64,000 bases of DNA. Origin: Atriophallophorus winterbourni. Taxonomy: Eukaryota > Platyhelminthes > Trematoda > Plagiorchiida > Microphallidae. The stretch covers positions 62,001 to 126,000 of the forward strand of contig JACCGJ010005545.1 of assembly GCA_013407085.1 (NCBI GenBank), read 5' to 3'. Positions within the stretch are counted from its first letter, which is position 1. Every line of letters begins with the position of its first letter. Position numbers and translations under genes: made by a program. Shown here in pieces: positions 22,817 to 32,867 of the stretch. The notes beneath the pieces are model-generated. The model ran no database searches, was not told where the DNA came from, and saw nothing but the letters and a program-made list of their open reading frames with translations.

Positions 22817-23007
22817 AGTAGTAGGCACTGAAAAATATAATAAACTAAGTTCAAGAGGTAGTAAAATGAAAATCTGCTGTAGGTGTTAATAATCAATGTA
22901 AAATTTATAAATTTTATGATTTAAATCCCATTGATCCGAGTGCTGCGAGTAAATAGTTTAAGTACCGCATTTGTACACGGATAAATACATATAGTTTAAT
23001 TGCAAAT

Positions 23008-23562
23008 ATGTTTGAAAAAGCAACATTGCCGATTCCCAACAACGGCTTCACTCACTATGCCCTTCTGTTCGTAAGCATGCAAAAAATCGATATTGCGATC
23101 AGCATGATCAAGACAAAATATTCTGGACACGGAATGATATGCCATGAGAAATCACTGTTAAAAATTTTGAGCTCGAATCAATACATTATTTCAAGAATTG
23201 TGTTAGAAATAATACAGATAACCGCTCGTTACACACTGTTAGTAATAATCAGAGTAGCAGATCTATCCGAATTTTGTAGAGTTGATCTAACCGGTCAAGG
23301 ACAACGGCAAGATTACTTTGAAGAAAATTGGTTAAAAAGCGCAAGCGTACTACGAATTCCTGGAAAGATAAACGAATATGGGTGTGATGTATTAAGCTGG
23401 TATACAAAGCGTGTTCACCCAACATTCGTACATCAGAATGTTAGTGTGTGTAAACCATGGGCCTGTTTGTATCCAAGACACAAGCATTGTGTTCATACCA
23501 TTTTCGGAGGCAGAACAAGCAATTTTAGAAAAATCAGTTTTCTACATTTTGAACCAAACTAG
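23008..23562 (+). other. Unidentified 184-codon open frame in the 5' region of the CR1
   Basis: It begins with ATG and ends with a stop, overlapping the ORF1 frame in another phase for about 125 bases. No domain is recognised, and it has a weakly hydrophobic middle section. It could be flanking host DNA, 5' UTR of the element, or chance. Confidence 0.2.
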
Positions 23563-25343
23563 ACCTACTCGGGCAAGTTTGTGTGCAACGCTGAATATTG
23601 GATTGAGTTTGCCACCATTCGAAAGAGCTCGCTTTCCCACTTCGCTTGAAGAAAATCGGATCCAATCTGAAGGAGCTACGACGAATTCCGTTACCCACCT
23701 TTCCTGTGGCGAGATTATTCACTCACCCACTTCCAACAACCTTAAATCCGCTTCGGACCCGACTTCGTTTCATACCTGCCAACGCGCGCACACCCATTTA
23801 CCACACAGATCGATCGATAAATCTTTTCACCCCGGCGTCATGACCTTACGAGCGAAGCCCAGTGAAGGCGGTCACATGTGCAAAATTTGTCGAAAGGCGG
23901 TAAGTCACGATGCCCGACATGCTAGTTGTTTTATTTGTCTCGATAAAGTTCATATGAAGTGTGATGTTACCCTGACTGCTGATGTTATCAATAAAGATGA
24001 AATGCCAAGAGTATGTTATATCTGTCATGTATGCAGAATTGAACCTAGAAACTGTACAAAGACGACTGCGAGCTCACAGACTGAAACTAATATGGGGGTG
24101 TTGAATTTAGAGGACCGCATACAGAGAATTGAAGGTTTGATAAATGACTTATTAATTAGCAAACTGAAGCCTAGACTTGAGTGTGGAGATCGTGTTTCAT
24201 CTCCGTTTCTAAGGAAGCAGGAATGCAAAAAAATGCAATGATGAACATACGGACATTCGACCTAGCAATTCAGAACAACTGAGCCGTTCCCATGATCCGC
24301 GTGCCTTGGAAAGGTCTGAAACAAATTCAACAAAATCCGAGAATGAAAAGCGAGCCGTTAAACAACAAATTGATCCCAAAACAGATAATGCTTTGGCGAA
24401 ACGAAATAACATCTCCACCAATCGTAAGGCACACTTTTTGAGTGTCATTTGTACTGACGTTCCTGAACCAGAATGCACTCTCTTCAAAGACCGTGAAAGG
24501 CGTGATGAAGAAAAATGGAAGGAACTGTGTGAACTTATGAAAATTGGAACTGTAGTGCCGGTAGCATTGATTCGTTCAACTAGACGGCGTGATTAACCTC
24601 ATCAGGATAAACCTAGACTTTTCAGGGTTAACTTAGAAAATGAGCGTGACCTGGAAAACGTACTACTAAATTCTTACCTACTTGGGTCTAACAATTCACT
24701 GAATATTCGTATTCATGTTGATATTCCATGGTCCGAAAGGAGGAACATTACATACGACAAAAGAAAGACATCTAATCGCAATCTCATCATCCTCGGAGTT
24801 CCAGAACTGGCAGACAATCCTGAGGCTAACGAGCGAGCTGAGCATGACTACAGGCAATGGAGTTTTCTGGCTGATACCATTTTCGTCGAAAAGGCCGTTG
24901 TCGTGGATACTTTTAGACTGCCTTCCTCAGCAAAATACAAAGGTAATGGGCCACGTCCATTAAAAATAAACTTCCTAATGAGTACTATGGTTGATACTGT
25001 ACGTTCCAACTGGAAAAGCTGGAAACACAAAATCCCAAAAGGTGTAATCCTTAGCGATCACATAAACACTGATATAAATGCAGCCCATTCTGCATTAAAT
25101 ACTGTCAGGATTGATGAAGCCCTATCAACTGAACCAATAAATGAATCTTCAGCTGGGACACAAAATCAGCAATCGAACGCAAAGCCACCCCAAATGACTC
25201 CCGAGAGTAGACTGAAACCAGATAAAGAAATCTTTTTTGGCCAAAAAGAGGACTCGATTTGCGCCTCTCAACCTGAAACGACCGATATGCTACTTAACTT
25301 GTCAAAAAACAGAACAGTGCCGACTCTTCCAGAGTCGGCGTGA
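23438..25343 (+). pseudogene. CR1 ORF1 with PHD-type zinc finger, two lesions
   Basis: ORF1 proteins of some CR1 elements carry a PHD finger. Here MCKICRKA, CFICLDKVHMKC and CYICHVC (about 23875-24035) give the alternating Cys-His ligands of such a finger, followed by a short coiled coil (LEDRIQRIEGLI). The frame at 23438-24241 shifts near 24240. The second part (24306 on: ICTDVPEPEC, then after a stop at 24594 IILGVPELAD, DTFRLPSSAKYKG, GPRPLKINFL) runs to TGA at 25341-25343. The chosen ATG at 23438 is the first in frame after the apparent 5' UTR and is not certain. The protein would bind element RNA. Confidence 0.8.
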
Positions 25344-25345
25344 CA

Positions 25346-28196
25346 ATGACGGTTGTCTCAGATTATGACATCACACGACACCATCCATCTTTGCTTACCA
25401 AAACTGTTCTTGGATGCCTCTATACCAATGCCCAATGCTTGATTAACAAATTTGCCGAACTTGTCGCTCGGTTTGAGACTAAACGACCTCAGCTAATTGC
25501 CATTACCGAAACTTGGCTGAGCCCGGAAATCCACGATTGTGAGTTAGAGATTGCTGGCATGTCACTGCTCCGCCGAGACCGTGCGTCACGTGGAGGAGGT
25601 GTGGCACTCTATTATGATCAGAGACTCAAGTGCAAAGAACTGACGGATTCCGACTTGGTGCTTCAGGACACGCTATGGTGTTTGTTGACAACGACTACAG
25701 GCGATGATTGCACAATCGGCGTAATTTATCGCCCACCAGCAGCCCCGGAAATGTATAATACAAATCTACTCGACAAGCTACGCTTGATTGCCTCGAGATA
25801 TCATACCAGAATCTTGATCATGGGAGACTTTAATCTGCCTAACTTGCTGAAGACGAACAGAATTTCTCAGACCTCCACTGCTGCCATCTTCCAGCAGCTG
25901 TTTGATGAAATTCCTTTGTATAATCACGTTGAAAGCAATACAAGATACAACGGAGAGATATGCATTCAATGCTCGATCTTATCTTGACAACAGAAGAGGA
26001 CTCCGTCGAAAGCATTACATACGATTGTCCGCTAGGTTCGAGCGACCATTTGGTCTTGAATTTTGACTACCTATGTCGAGCAGAGCGAACAAACGATAGA
26101 ACAAAATTCATCAGAAAGGTATGCCTATCAAAATTATCAAACGCCCTAAGTTTGATTAACGATTGGCAAATTGAAGGCATAGGAGTAAAAGAGCAGTGGT
26201 GTAGCATTTTGATCAATCTAAACCGGGAAATCAACTCAAACTCAGCATTCGTACCAAAACAGTGTGGAAAGGCATTCGAATTTAAAATCCGCAGTCGCAC
26301 TCGGAAATGGATTAAACTGCGAAATAAGGCTTGGATAAACCATCGCCGGTTAACCACCGATGCCACATGGGAGACCTTTAGAAAACTAAGAAACCAGGTC
26401 ATTAAACTTATTGCTGAAGACAAAATACAGTATCAAGCTGTCATAATGTCTAAAATGGAACGGAATCCCAAGCTTCTTTACCAGATTGTGAACAAGCAGT
26501 GTTCAGTGAAACCAGGAGTTGCGGCCTTGCGGACGCCCACTGGAATGACCACAAATGCAGCTGACACCGCGGATGCTTTGGTAAATTATTATGCTACAGT
26601 ATTTTGTCCAAAGGAAAGCGTGGATATACAAATGGATCCAGAAATAACGCATCCTCTACCATTGGACACAATAACCATCAACAAAGAAGAGGTGCTGGGA
26701 ACTCTACTATCGTTGAATCCCAGAAAATCCCCTGGTTGTGATAAAATTACCCCGAATATACTCAAGCATTGTGCACAATCTCTATGCGGACCTCTAACTC
26801 AGTTATTCTGCGAATCGTTGTCGCAAAGTGTCATACTGACTGAATGGAAATCTGGTATAATCTCCCCGATTTTCAAAGGCGGGGTGCGTTCGGAGCCCGC
26901 AAATTACAGACCTGTTTCTTTGTTGTCCGCCGTATCCAAGGTACTCGAAAGGATCGTGGCAAACAAACTGAGCAAATACCTTGAGGAAAATAAGCTATTT
27001 TCGGGAGCGCAACACGGTTTTAGAAGGGGATATTCCTGCCTTACTAACCTTCTCCTTACCCTTGACGACTGGACTCGAGCAGTAGATGCTGGGGATACTA
27101 TCCATGTATGTTACCTCGATATGTCGAAAGCATTTGACCGTGTAAACCACAGTATTCTCTTGCAGAAGCTGGAACGTTGTGGTATCACTGGCAGTCTGTT
27201 AGCATGGTTAGAAAATTACCTGACTGATCGGTTTGTTCAAGTCTCTGTGGACGGTGCTCTATCGAAGTCGGTAGCCGTGACAAGTGGAGTGCCTCAGGGA
27301 TCCGTCCTCGGACCAATCCTCTTCGCGCTTTATGCTAATGACATACCAGCTCTCATCAAATGCAAGATCGTACTGTTCGCGGACGATATAAAAGTTTGGT
27401 CTAAGATAAGTAAGTCGGAAGACTGCGAACTGCTCCAGAAGGATCTGGACAACCTCCAGGCTTGGTCCCTAAAAAATCGCATATTTTTCAATTTACAAAA
27501 GTGTCACATGTTAAACATTGGCAAATATGTAGAGTACCAGTATTTTCTTGGAACACACAGCCTCTTGTGGACCATGGAACAAAGGGACTTGGGTGTGTTA
27601 ATAAGCAACACCCTAGGGATGTCGAGCCACTGCAACTACGTCTATCGCAAAACATCACAGAAATTGTCACTCCTAAAGAGAATTTTCGGTAGGTTCTCCA
27701 AACAGACAATTCCCTGTATTATAAATACGTACATCAGGCCCACGATGGAATATGCGGTTCAAACATGGTCGCCATGGCTTAAAAAGATGTTGCGACTTTG
27801 CAACGAATATATCATCGAGCTACCAAACATGTCACTGGACTCAGCCGGAAACCCTACAATGAGCGAATCAAAACGCTAAATTTATTTGATTATCCACACC
27901 GTCGTCTCCGAGGGGATTTGATTCTGGTTTACAATATATTGAATACTGAAAATCACCCTCTACAATGCTTATTGAATCTACGGAGCTCGCATAATACAAG
28001 AGCTCACACATTTACTCTAACTGTCCCTCACTCGAGACTAAACTGCAGACGACATTTTTTTGCCGTGCGAGTTTGTTTTACTTGGAACAATCTGCCAGAT
28101 AATGTTGTGAACTCACCAAACCAGCAAACTTTCAAGAGAAGCCTTGATGCCTATTTGACCCTAAACCCGTGCATTGAAGAAAACTATACATCTTAA
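25346..28196 (+). pseudogene. CR1 ORF2: endonuclease and reverse transcriptase, two frameshifts
   Basis: ORF2 starts at ATG 25346, two bases after the ORF1 stop. Endonuclease motifs are NAQCLINK, AITETWLS, RGGGVALYY, GVIYRPP, GDFNLPN and SSDHLV. Reverse transcriptase motifs are GIISPIFKGG, NYRPVSLL, QHGFRRGYSC, LDMSKAFDRVNH, TSGVPQGSVLGPILF and the catalytic FADDIK (about 27375-27390). The C-terminal blocks are IYHRATKHV and VCFTWNNLP. The frame shifts near 25955, before the SDH block, and at about 27785, where an A-run is one base short. The pieces are 25346-25987, 25960-27879 and 27798-28196. It would nick DNA and prime reverse transcription if whole. Confidence 0.9.
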
Positions 28197-28399
28197 CACC
28201 ATACACCTACATTTGTTATCCCACCAATCGAAAACAATTTCTGCCCTTGGATATTTACTTGATTCTTGAACTGCCCAGTAAGCAATCTAATCCCATTTTT
28301 GCTTGTTATATTATTCGCTGTTGTCATATTATTCTGTGGTTTTTTGTAAAGCTATATGCTTTTTAGACCATTAAAATTGAATTGAATTGAATTGAATTG

Positions 28400-28858
28400 T
28401 ACATTAAGCACTGCAACATCATTTATGACGAACGGTGTCCAAGCTTGTGATGCATGTTCCATTAATGATACATTTTTTGAGAAATTATAGCAAGGAAAAG
28501 CATGAAAATACACTATTAGCATAGTATATTAAATATTCGTTCATGAAAAAGAAATAATTCGTAATAAAAGCCAATACTTCTATTTAATATTGATGAGAAC
28601 GCAGACACTAATGGATGGAACACATAATATTCTTGTCAAGGTCAATCTAAAGCAAGAAGTGAAGTGGCCAAAAATCACACGATGACCCATAAAGGCGGTG
28701 ATAAAAGGCAAGATGTGCATCGGTAACCACTAATTAGCCGATTACTTGAGATGTTTGAATAAGGAACCGAATTTAGCGGACAATCCGAAGCAAGTGCGCG
28801 CGCGGCGGCTCAAAGGTTCTGAAATCAATTTTTAGTTTGTGGTTTGTGTGATTCAAAC
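28400..28858. other. No gene or repeat recognised
   Basis: AT-rich sequence between the CR1 tail and the hammerhead repeat. A minus-strand open frame (28773-28988) runs into the repeat and has no motif. Confidence 0.4.
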
Positions 28859-29044
28859 CAACGTAATAAAAAAGCAACACATTACTTTGGTCATCCATAA
28901 GCGCCTTGAGTGCTTGACCAAGAATCACTTTGTGATTCTGTGTCTGAACATCGTGGTTCGTTGTACGAACCCTATGTAACAGTGGCATACAAGTATAACT
29001 TTGTTTACCTCTTTACCACTGTTTCAAGGCTCACTGAACCTGAT

Positions 29045-29100
29045 CTTACTGTCTCCACCTGACGACGGCAAACAGCCAGAAATCGGTAGTGGTGTATAAG
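29045..29100 (+). ncRNA. Hammerhead ribozyme motif, unit 1 (mutated core)
   Basis: Stem I outer arm CTTAC pairs with GTA(T)AAG, and inner arm CCAC pairs with GTGG, separated by an internal loop. The core box reads CTGACGA (29059-29065) instead of CTGATGA. Stem II is GGC-AAACA-GCC, then GAAA, stem III and cleavage triplet GTA. The core change should abolish or strongly reduce cleavage. Confidence 0.72.
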
Positions 29101-29285
29101 GGATGAGGATGTGAGCAACACATTACTTTAGTCATCGATAAGCGCCTGGAGTGCTTGACCGAGAATCACTTTGTGATTCTGCGTCTGAACATTGTGGTTC
29201 ATTGTACGAACCCTATGTAACAGTGTCATACAATTATAACTTTGTTTACAACATTACCACTGTTTCAAGGCTCACTGAACCTGAT

Positions 29286-29341
29286 CTTACTGTCTCCACC
29301 TGAAGACGGCTAACAGCCAGAAACCAGTAGCGGTGTGTAAG
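29286..29341 (+). ncRNA. Hammerhead ribozyme motif, unit 2 (mutated core)
   Basis: It has the same architecture as unit 1, with outer stem CTTAC/GTAAG and a stem II loop of five bases. The core reads CTGAAGA (29300-29306). The different substitution from unit 1 at the same position indicates independent decay from a CTGATGA ancestor. Confidence 0.72.
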
Positions 29342-29385
29342 GGATGGGGATGTGAGCAACACATTACTTTTGTCAACGTAAAAAG

Positions 29386-29840
29386 TTCTGCCTGAAGAAG
29401 TGTTTGCATCCCATGAGCTATACCGTTGCCGTAAACAAACAAAGAACATATGTTGAACGAGATTCGAACTTGTCCTAACAAAATAAAGGACATGTCGTGG
29501 CTAATTCCATTTATCGAGCGTGAATAACAAATGTGTGAATGGCCATGAACGAGCAGCCCAAGAAGACTTTTGAATGGATGGTGAGTGTAAGGGTGTGAAG
29601 TGTGTTACCTATGAGTGCTAATCAAGAACTTTCGGATTATGTGCAGAACACCACCTTCCGGTACAAAACAAGAACATGAACGCGAGGTGACGTAGTTAAT
29701 GTCTAATCGAGTGTCCTGAAGCATGTGCAGATAACATACAAGGTATTATAACAAGACCAGCGATTTGGCCTTGAATATTGTTGGCTTCATTCGGTTGATG
29801 TCGATCGTAAATGTACACTACAAGCTTCTAATAAACTTAT
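29386..29840. other. No gene or repeat recognised
   Basis: Short open frames only; nothing I can support. Confidence 0.4.
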
Positions 29841-29844
29841 GTAT

Positions 29845-29940
29845 TGTATGGTATGAGCGCACAAGCCTGATCCAGGCAAAGTGCCGCGCAGTCAGAGACT
29901 GCACGTGGGCGAAAATACTGTCAGGTTGCCCGCTACATTA
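29845..29940 (+). repeat. Dispersed 240-base repeat, partial copy
   Basis: It shares GTATGGTATGA, CACAAGCCTGATCCAGGCA, GTCAGAGACTGCACGTGGGC and CTGTCAGGTTGCC with copies at 36865-36990 (minus) and 56755-56994 (minus). This copy stops about 100 bases in. Confidence 0.7.
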
Positions 29941-29944
29941 TCAC

Positions 29945-30740
29945 GATTAGCGAAGTTAAATACTCATCCAGAATTGATGCACAGAGGTAGACAAGTTGTT
30001 TAGCAAAAAAATATTTGCTTAAATTTCGAATGAATCTCTTGATGATTTGAGCGGTAATATTAGTTATAAGGAGCTCATTCCAAACAAATCAGGCACGTAG
30101 AGTATAAGTTATGTTCCGGACTGTCTACTCGGGAATTGGACGTATGTAAACAACATAGGCAAAGTCTTCCGTATAGTTGTTCCGAATATTTGTCGCAGTG
30201 TATATAGAAATACGAAACATGCATATCAAAAACTTTACAATACAAGCATCCCATGGGCTACCACATCATTCATTTTTCAACACTTTCTCGCCGGCAGTGT
30301 CTGCCTAATTTGATGTGCATACTGTAATGAATTGTCGATTTTCAGCACCTCGAATTTCGGTGATACTAATGGTACGTTAGTCTACGCCGAACATTCCCGA
30401 AGTACGTCCAACCCACTTTGCAGCTGTAAATAGTCTGCACTAGATTCCATCCAATTACAAATCTTATAATCGTCACTTTCACTGAAAGCATTTGTGAATA
30501 CCACTGACCAAAGCACATAGGCTCGCGGTACACCGCCAAAGACATTGCCTGATCATAAACGTAATCTGTTTTTTTCGCATAATCGAATTTCGACAAGAGA
30601 TGTAATCTTCAACACCTTCGAAATGGTGTCTGCTGATGCACATATTTTTCAGATTTTGCGGTAATTGATAGTATTCGACTCGATTAATTGCGATCGCTGG
30701 CTAGCTTCCACGTCAACCTCTTGAATTCTATCGTTTAATA
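29945..30740. other. No gene or repeat recognised
   Basis: AT-rich sequence up to the target-site duplication of the SINE-like element. No supported feature. Confidence 0.4.
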
Positions 30741-30754
30741 TAGATTAATAATAT

Positions 30755-31246
30755 ATATATATATATATATTTTACACAATCATTTAAAAATGACAAAGTG
30801 CCACCCAATCAATTTGGGTGTGGGCGTGATACTACTCGGTTGCCCAGGCCGAAGTAGAGGAGTTGATCTTGAGGACTCCCACCTCAAGCCTTTGGCCCGA
30901 AAGCCTAACCCGCAAGGCAGCGGAGCGAGATTGAGGATCGCACCTATCGGGGCCGGATACCGTAGGTACAGTTCACAAGCCATTCGCGAGGTAGAGACCA
31001 AGCAGGGACTCCCGACATCATCCCAACCAGTCGAGCCGGTGATCCTTGCGGATTCATACGCCTCTTCTGGTATACAATGTCCGCGAGGGACAAGGAGACT
31101 GTGTTTGTCTGGCTTCTCACCATTGACCAACCTGGTATGAGTAACTCTGAAGATGCCACGAAGACATCACCCAGTATAGCTCAATGGATCATCGAGGCAC
31201 GCAAGCCGCTGCACCACGTCAAGGTCCAGTCTCGGCGCAACGGTTG
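30755..31246 (-). mobile_element. SINE-like element with 14-base target-site duplication
   Basis: A GC-rich block of about 450 bases sits in AT-rich DNA and ends, on the minus strand, in a long (AT)n tail. It is flanked by TAGATTAATAATAT at 30741-30754 and 31247-31260, an exact 14-base duplication. There is no coding motif. Long open frames on both strands (30780-31140) mirror each other and look accidental. Near the minus-strand 5' end is TGGTGCAGCGG, which resembles a pol III A box, but no convincing B box was found at the right distance. Confidence 0.7.
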
Positions 31247-31378
31247 TAGATTAATAATATTTGAGCATGAGCGAGGTTCGAAGAAACTGTGCTGCGCTTC
31301 AAATAATATATTTTGCATTTCAAATTGATGAAAAATATTATGTCATCATGAACCACAAAAATTTCGGTCATCCTTCGA

Positions 31379-31570
31379 TCAAAGAATATTCAAACACATC
31401 TCTTTGTCAAAGGTCTCCAATAGAGCAGAAGTAATTCCATCCGTTCCGGTGCATTTTATGATGTTCATTTTTAATAAATGCTGTTGCGAAATCGCTGGAT
31501 TGATTACGATAAGTACCGTTTGTGGCGTGACGATTGACGTCAGTAGTTCTAGTGCCGATTCAATTCCCAT
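31379..31570 (-). pseudogene. RTE-like linker fragment
   Basis: The short minus-strand frame contains CTGTDGITSALLE, resembling the KAPGPDGI-type linker between endonuclease and reverse transcriptase in non-LTR elements. No other block is present, so the assignment is weak. Confidence 0.4.
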
Positions 31571-31943
31571 CGGATTAGACTTTTACGTAAATGATAGCGA
31601 GAGCATCAGATGTTTCCTGTGGCAAGGCGGTTATTCGATCCTCAACATGTACAAGGAACACCTTAGGGTTATCAGACAGTGGTGGTAATATCGTTTGCCT
31701 GGTATCCGAAAGGCACTCTTTTTGTTTCGAAGTCTGTAAATTTGTAGCAAGGAAGCATGAGTACTAGTTTAGCGAATGGGGTGAGAGAAGCCTGAAGTGG
31801 CAGTTGGCGAAGATCTAGCCATTTATCACAACATTTGAGTCACCGGTTTAACAATAACCAGGTTATCCCCCGCGTTAGATGAGATTATGCGTAGCTCAGG
31901 ATGAGGATGGTGTTCAGATGGTGTTCACCCAGCTTGTGTAGTT

Positions 31944-31988
31944 GTCGGACGTTTCGTCATCAAGCTAGATGACATCATCAGCAGAACT
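31944..31988 (-). ncRNA. Hammerhead ribozyme motif, left arm (core intact)
   Basis: The minus strand has CTGATGA (31975-31981), a perfect 6-base-pair stem II (GTCATC with GATGAC), CGAAAC, and GTC (31948-31950). Stem III is the minimal ACGT. Stem I is partly mismatched (CTG against CGA). Confidence 0.72.
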
Positions 31989-32235
31989 TCTTTCGAAGTG
32001 ATTTAATTTTTTAGCAAAAGGGAGCAACCGACGAGCGCGAGAATTCATCGAAGCGTGGCACTCAACAACGACAATTAGCCAGCACCTTCAATTGGTTACA
32101 ACCTATGGACCAATGAAAACACGATGGATAAGAATGCAACACATGAATTCCAACAACCAACGGAATTGATGGCGAACGGACAGACGGACCTTATAAAAAC
32201 CAATGAATATCAATTTTAAATCACTTTGAAAGAGG

Positions 32236-32280
32236 TTTTGTTGATGATATCATCTAGCTTGATGACGAAACGTCCAACAA
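32236..32280 (+). ncRNA. Hammerhead ribozyme motif, right arm (first core base changed)
   Basis: The core reads TTGATGA (32241-32247). Stem II ATCATC/GATGAC is mostly paired, followed by CGAAACGTC. Stem I begins with TTG paired to CAA. Confidence 0.68.
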
Positions 32281-32407
32281 CATCTATACAAGCTTGGCGA
32301 ACACCATCTGAACAGCATACCCCCCGCGTTCCACATACACGCACATCCAACACTAATCGCGTTAACCCACGAATCCCACAACACTACAAAACGACTAACA
32401 AAACACA

Positions 32408-32572
32408 TGCACTATGTAACAGTGGCATTCAAGTATAACTTTGTTTACCACATTACCACTGTTTCAAGGCTCATTGAACCTAATCTTACTTTCTTCACAT
32501 GATGACGGCAAACAGCCAGAATCCGGTAGTGGTGTGTAAGTGCGGGGGATGTGCGCAACACATTACGTATAG
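32408..32572 (+). repeat. Retrozyme-like repeat, partial monomer
   Basis: It matches the second part of the 241-base unit, from CTATGTAACAGTGGCAT to CAACACATTACG. It is a truncated single unit. Confidence 0.72.
32485..32540 (+). ncRNA. Hammerhead ribozyme motif (mutated core)
   Basis: It has the same fold as the 29 kb copies: outer stem CTTAC/GTAAG is perfect, stem II is GGC/GCC and the triplet is GTA. The core reads ATGATGA (32499-32505) and GAAA is GAAT, so it is probably inactive. Confidence 0.68.
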
Positions 32573-32867
32573 TTATGGTTTAAACTCACGATCTTGATCA
32601 CAAATGATCATATACTGTACAAATTACATATAAAAGAAAACTAATCGCAGAAAATGTACATATAATATCAACGAGATAAATTCGACCATAATTGTGCAAT
32701 AAGCAGTTCCCTTTGACAAAGGTATCATTAAGCAAATGGGATAAATGACCACCGATATGGAAACGTTCTAGAAGGCAGTATGACGTGTTTTGATTGAGTA
32801 TCCAAGGAAGATTGACTATTAAAGAGGTCATCATGCAGCAGGTTTGAATTATAATTTAGGATTGGGT

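Larger units (their letters stand above)
22900..28399 (+). mobile_element. CR1-type retrotransposon (subfamily C), nearly full length
   Basis: The most complete element in the window. ORF1 has a PHD-type finger (23438-25343, interrupted). ORF2 has endonuclease and reverse transcriptase (25346-28196, two frameshifts). The 3' UTR ends in TTTTTAGACCATTAAAATTG and a GAATT repeat at 28376-28399. Only four obvious lesions break the two reading frames, so the insertion is fairly young. The 5' boundary is not clear; an open frame of 184 codons at 23008-23562 overlaps the presumed 5' region. A fragment of the same subfamily lies at 54545-55130. Confidence 0.88.
28867..29373 (+). mobile_element. Dimeric hammerhead repeat, retrozyme-like non-autonomous element
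   Basis: Two tandem units of 241 bases each, plus the first 20 or so bases of a third (the unit begins near GCAACACATTACTTT at 28874, 29115 and 29356). Each unit has one hammerhead motif and no coding capacity. The array is bordered by CAACGTAATAAAAAAG (28859-28874) on the left and CAACGTAAAAAG (29374-29385) on the right, a probable target-site duplication. A dimer with a ribozyme in each unit and flanking duplications is the layout described for metazoan retrozymes, which are thought to move through circular RNA. The members here have mutated cores, so this copy is probably silent. Confidence 0.72.
31885..32330. mobile_element. Penelope-like terminal regions in inverted arrangement
   Basis: The left arm (31885-32000) is the Penelope-like terminal sequence in minus orientation, and the right arm (32212-32330) is the same sequence in plus orientation. 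Between them, 32030-32210 (plus) matches the region just after the GIY-YIG domain (REFIEAWHSTTT). Both arms carry a hammerhead motif. Similar sequence lies at 8265-8560. This is an end fragment of a Penelope-like element with an inverted terminal copy, an arrangement known for the terminal repeats of such elements. Confidence 0.75.

Noticed and set aside
30780..31140. Two overlapping 116-codon open frames on opposite strands as genes
   Set aside because: They are mirror images over a GC-rich SINE-like element with target-site duplications.
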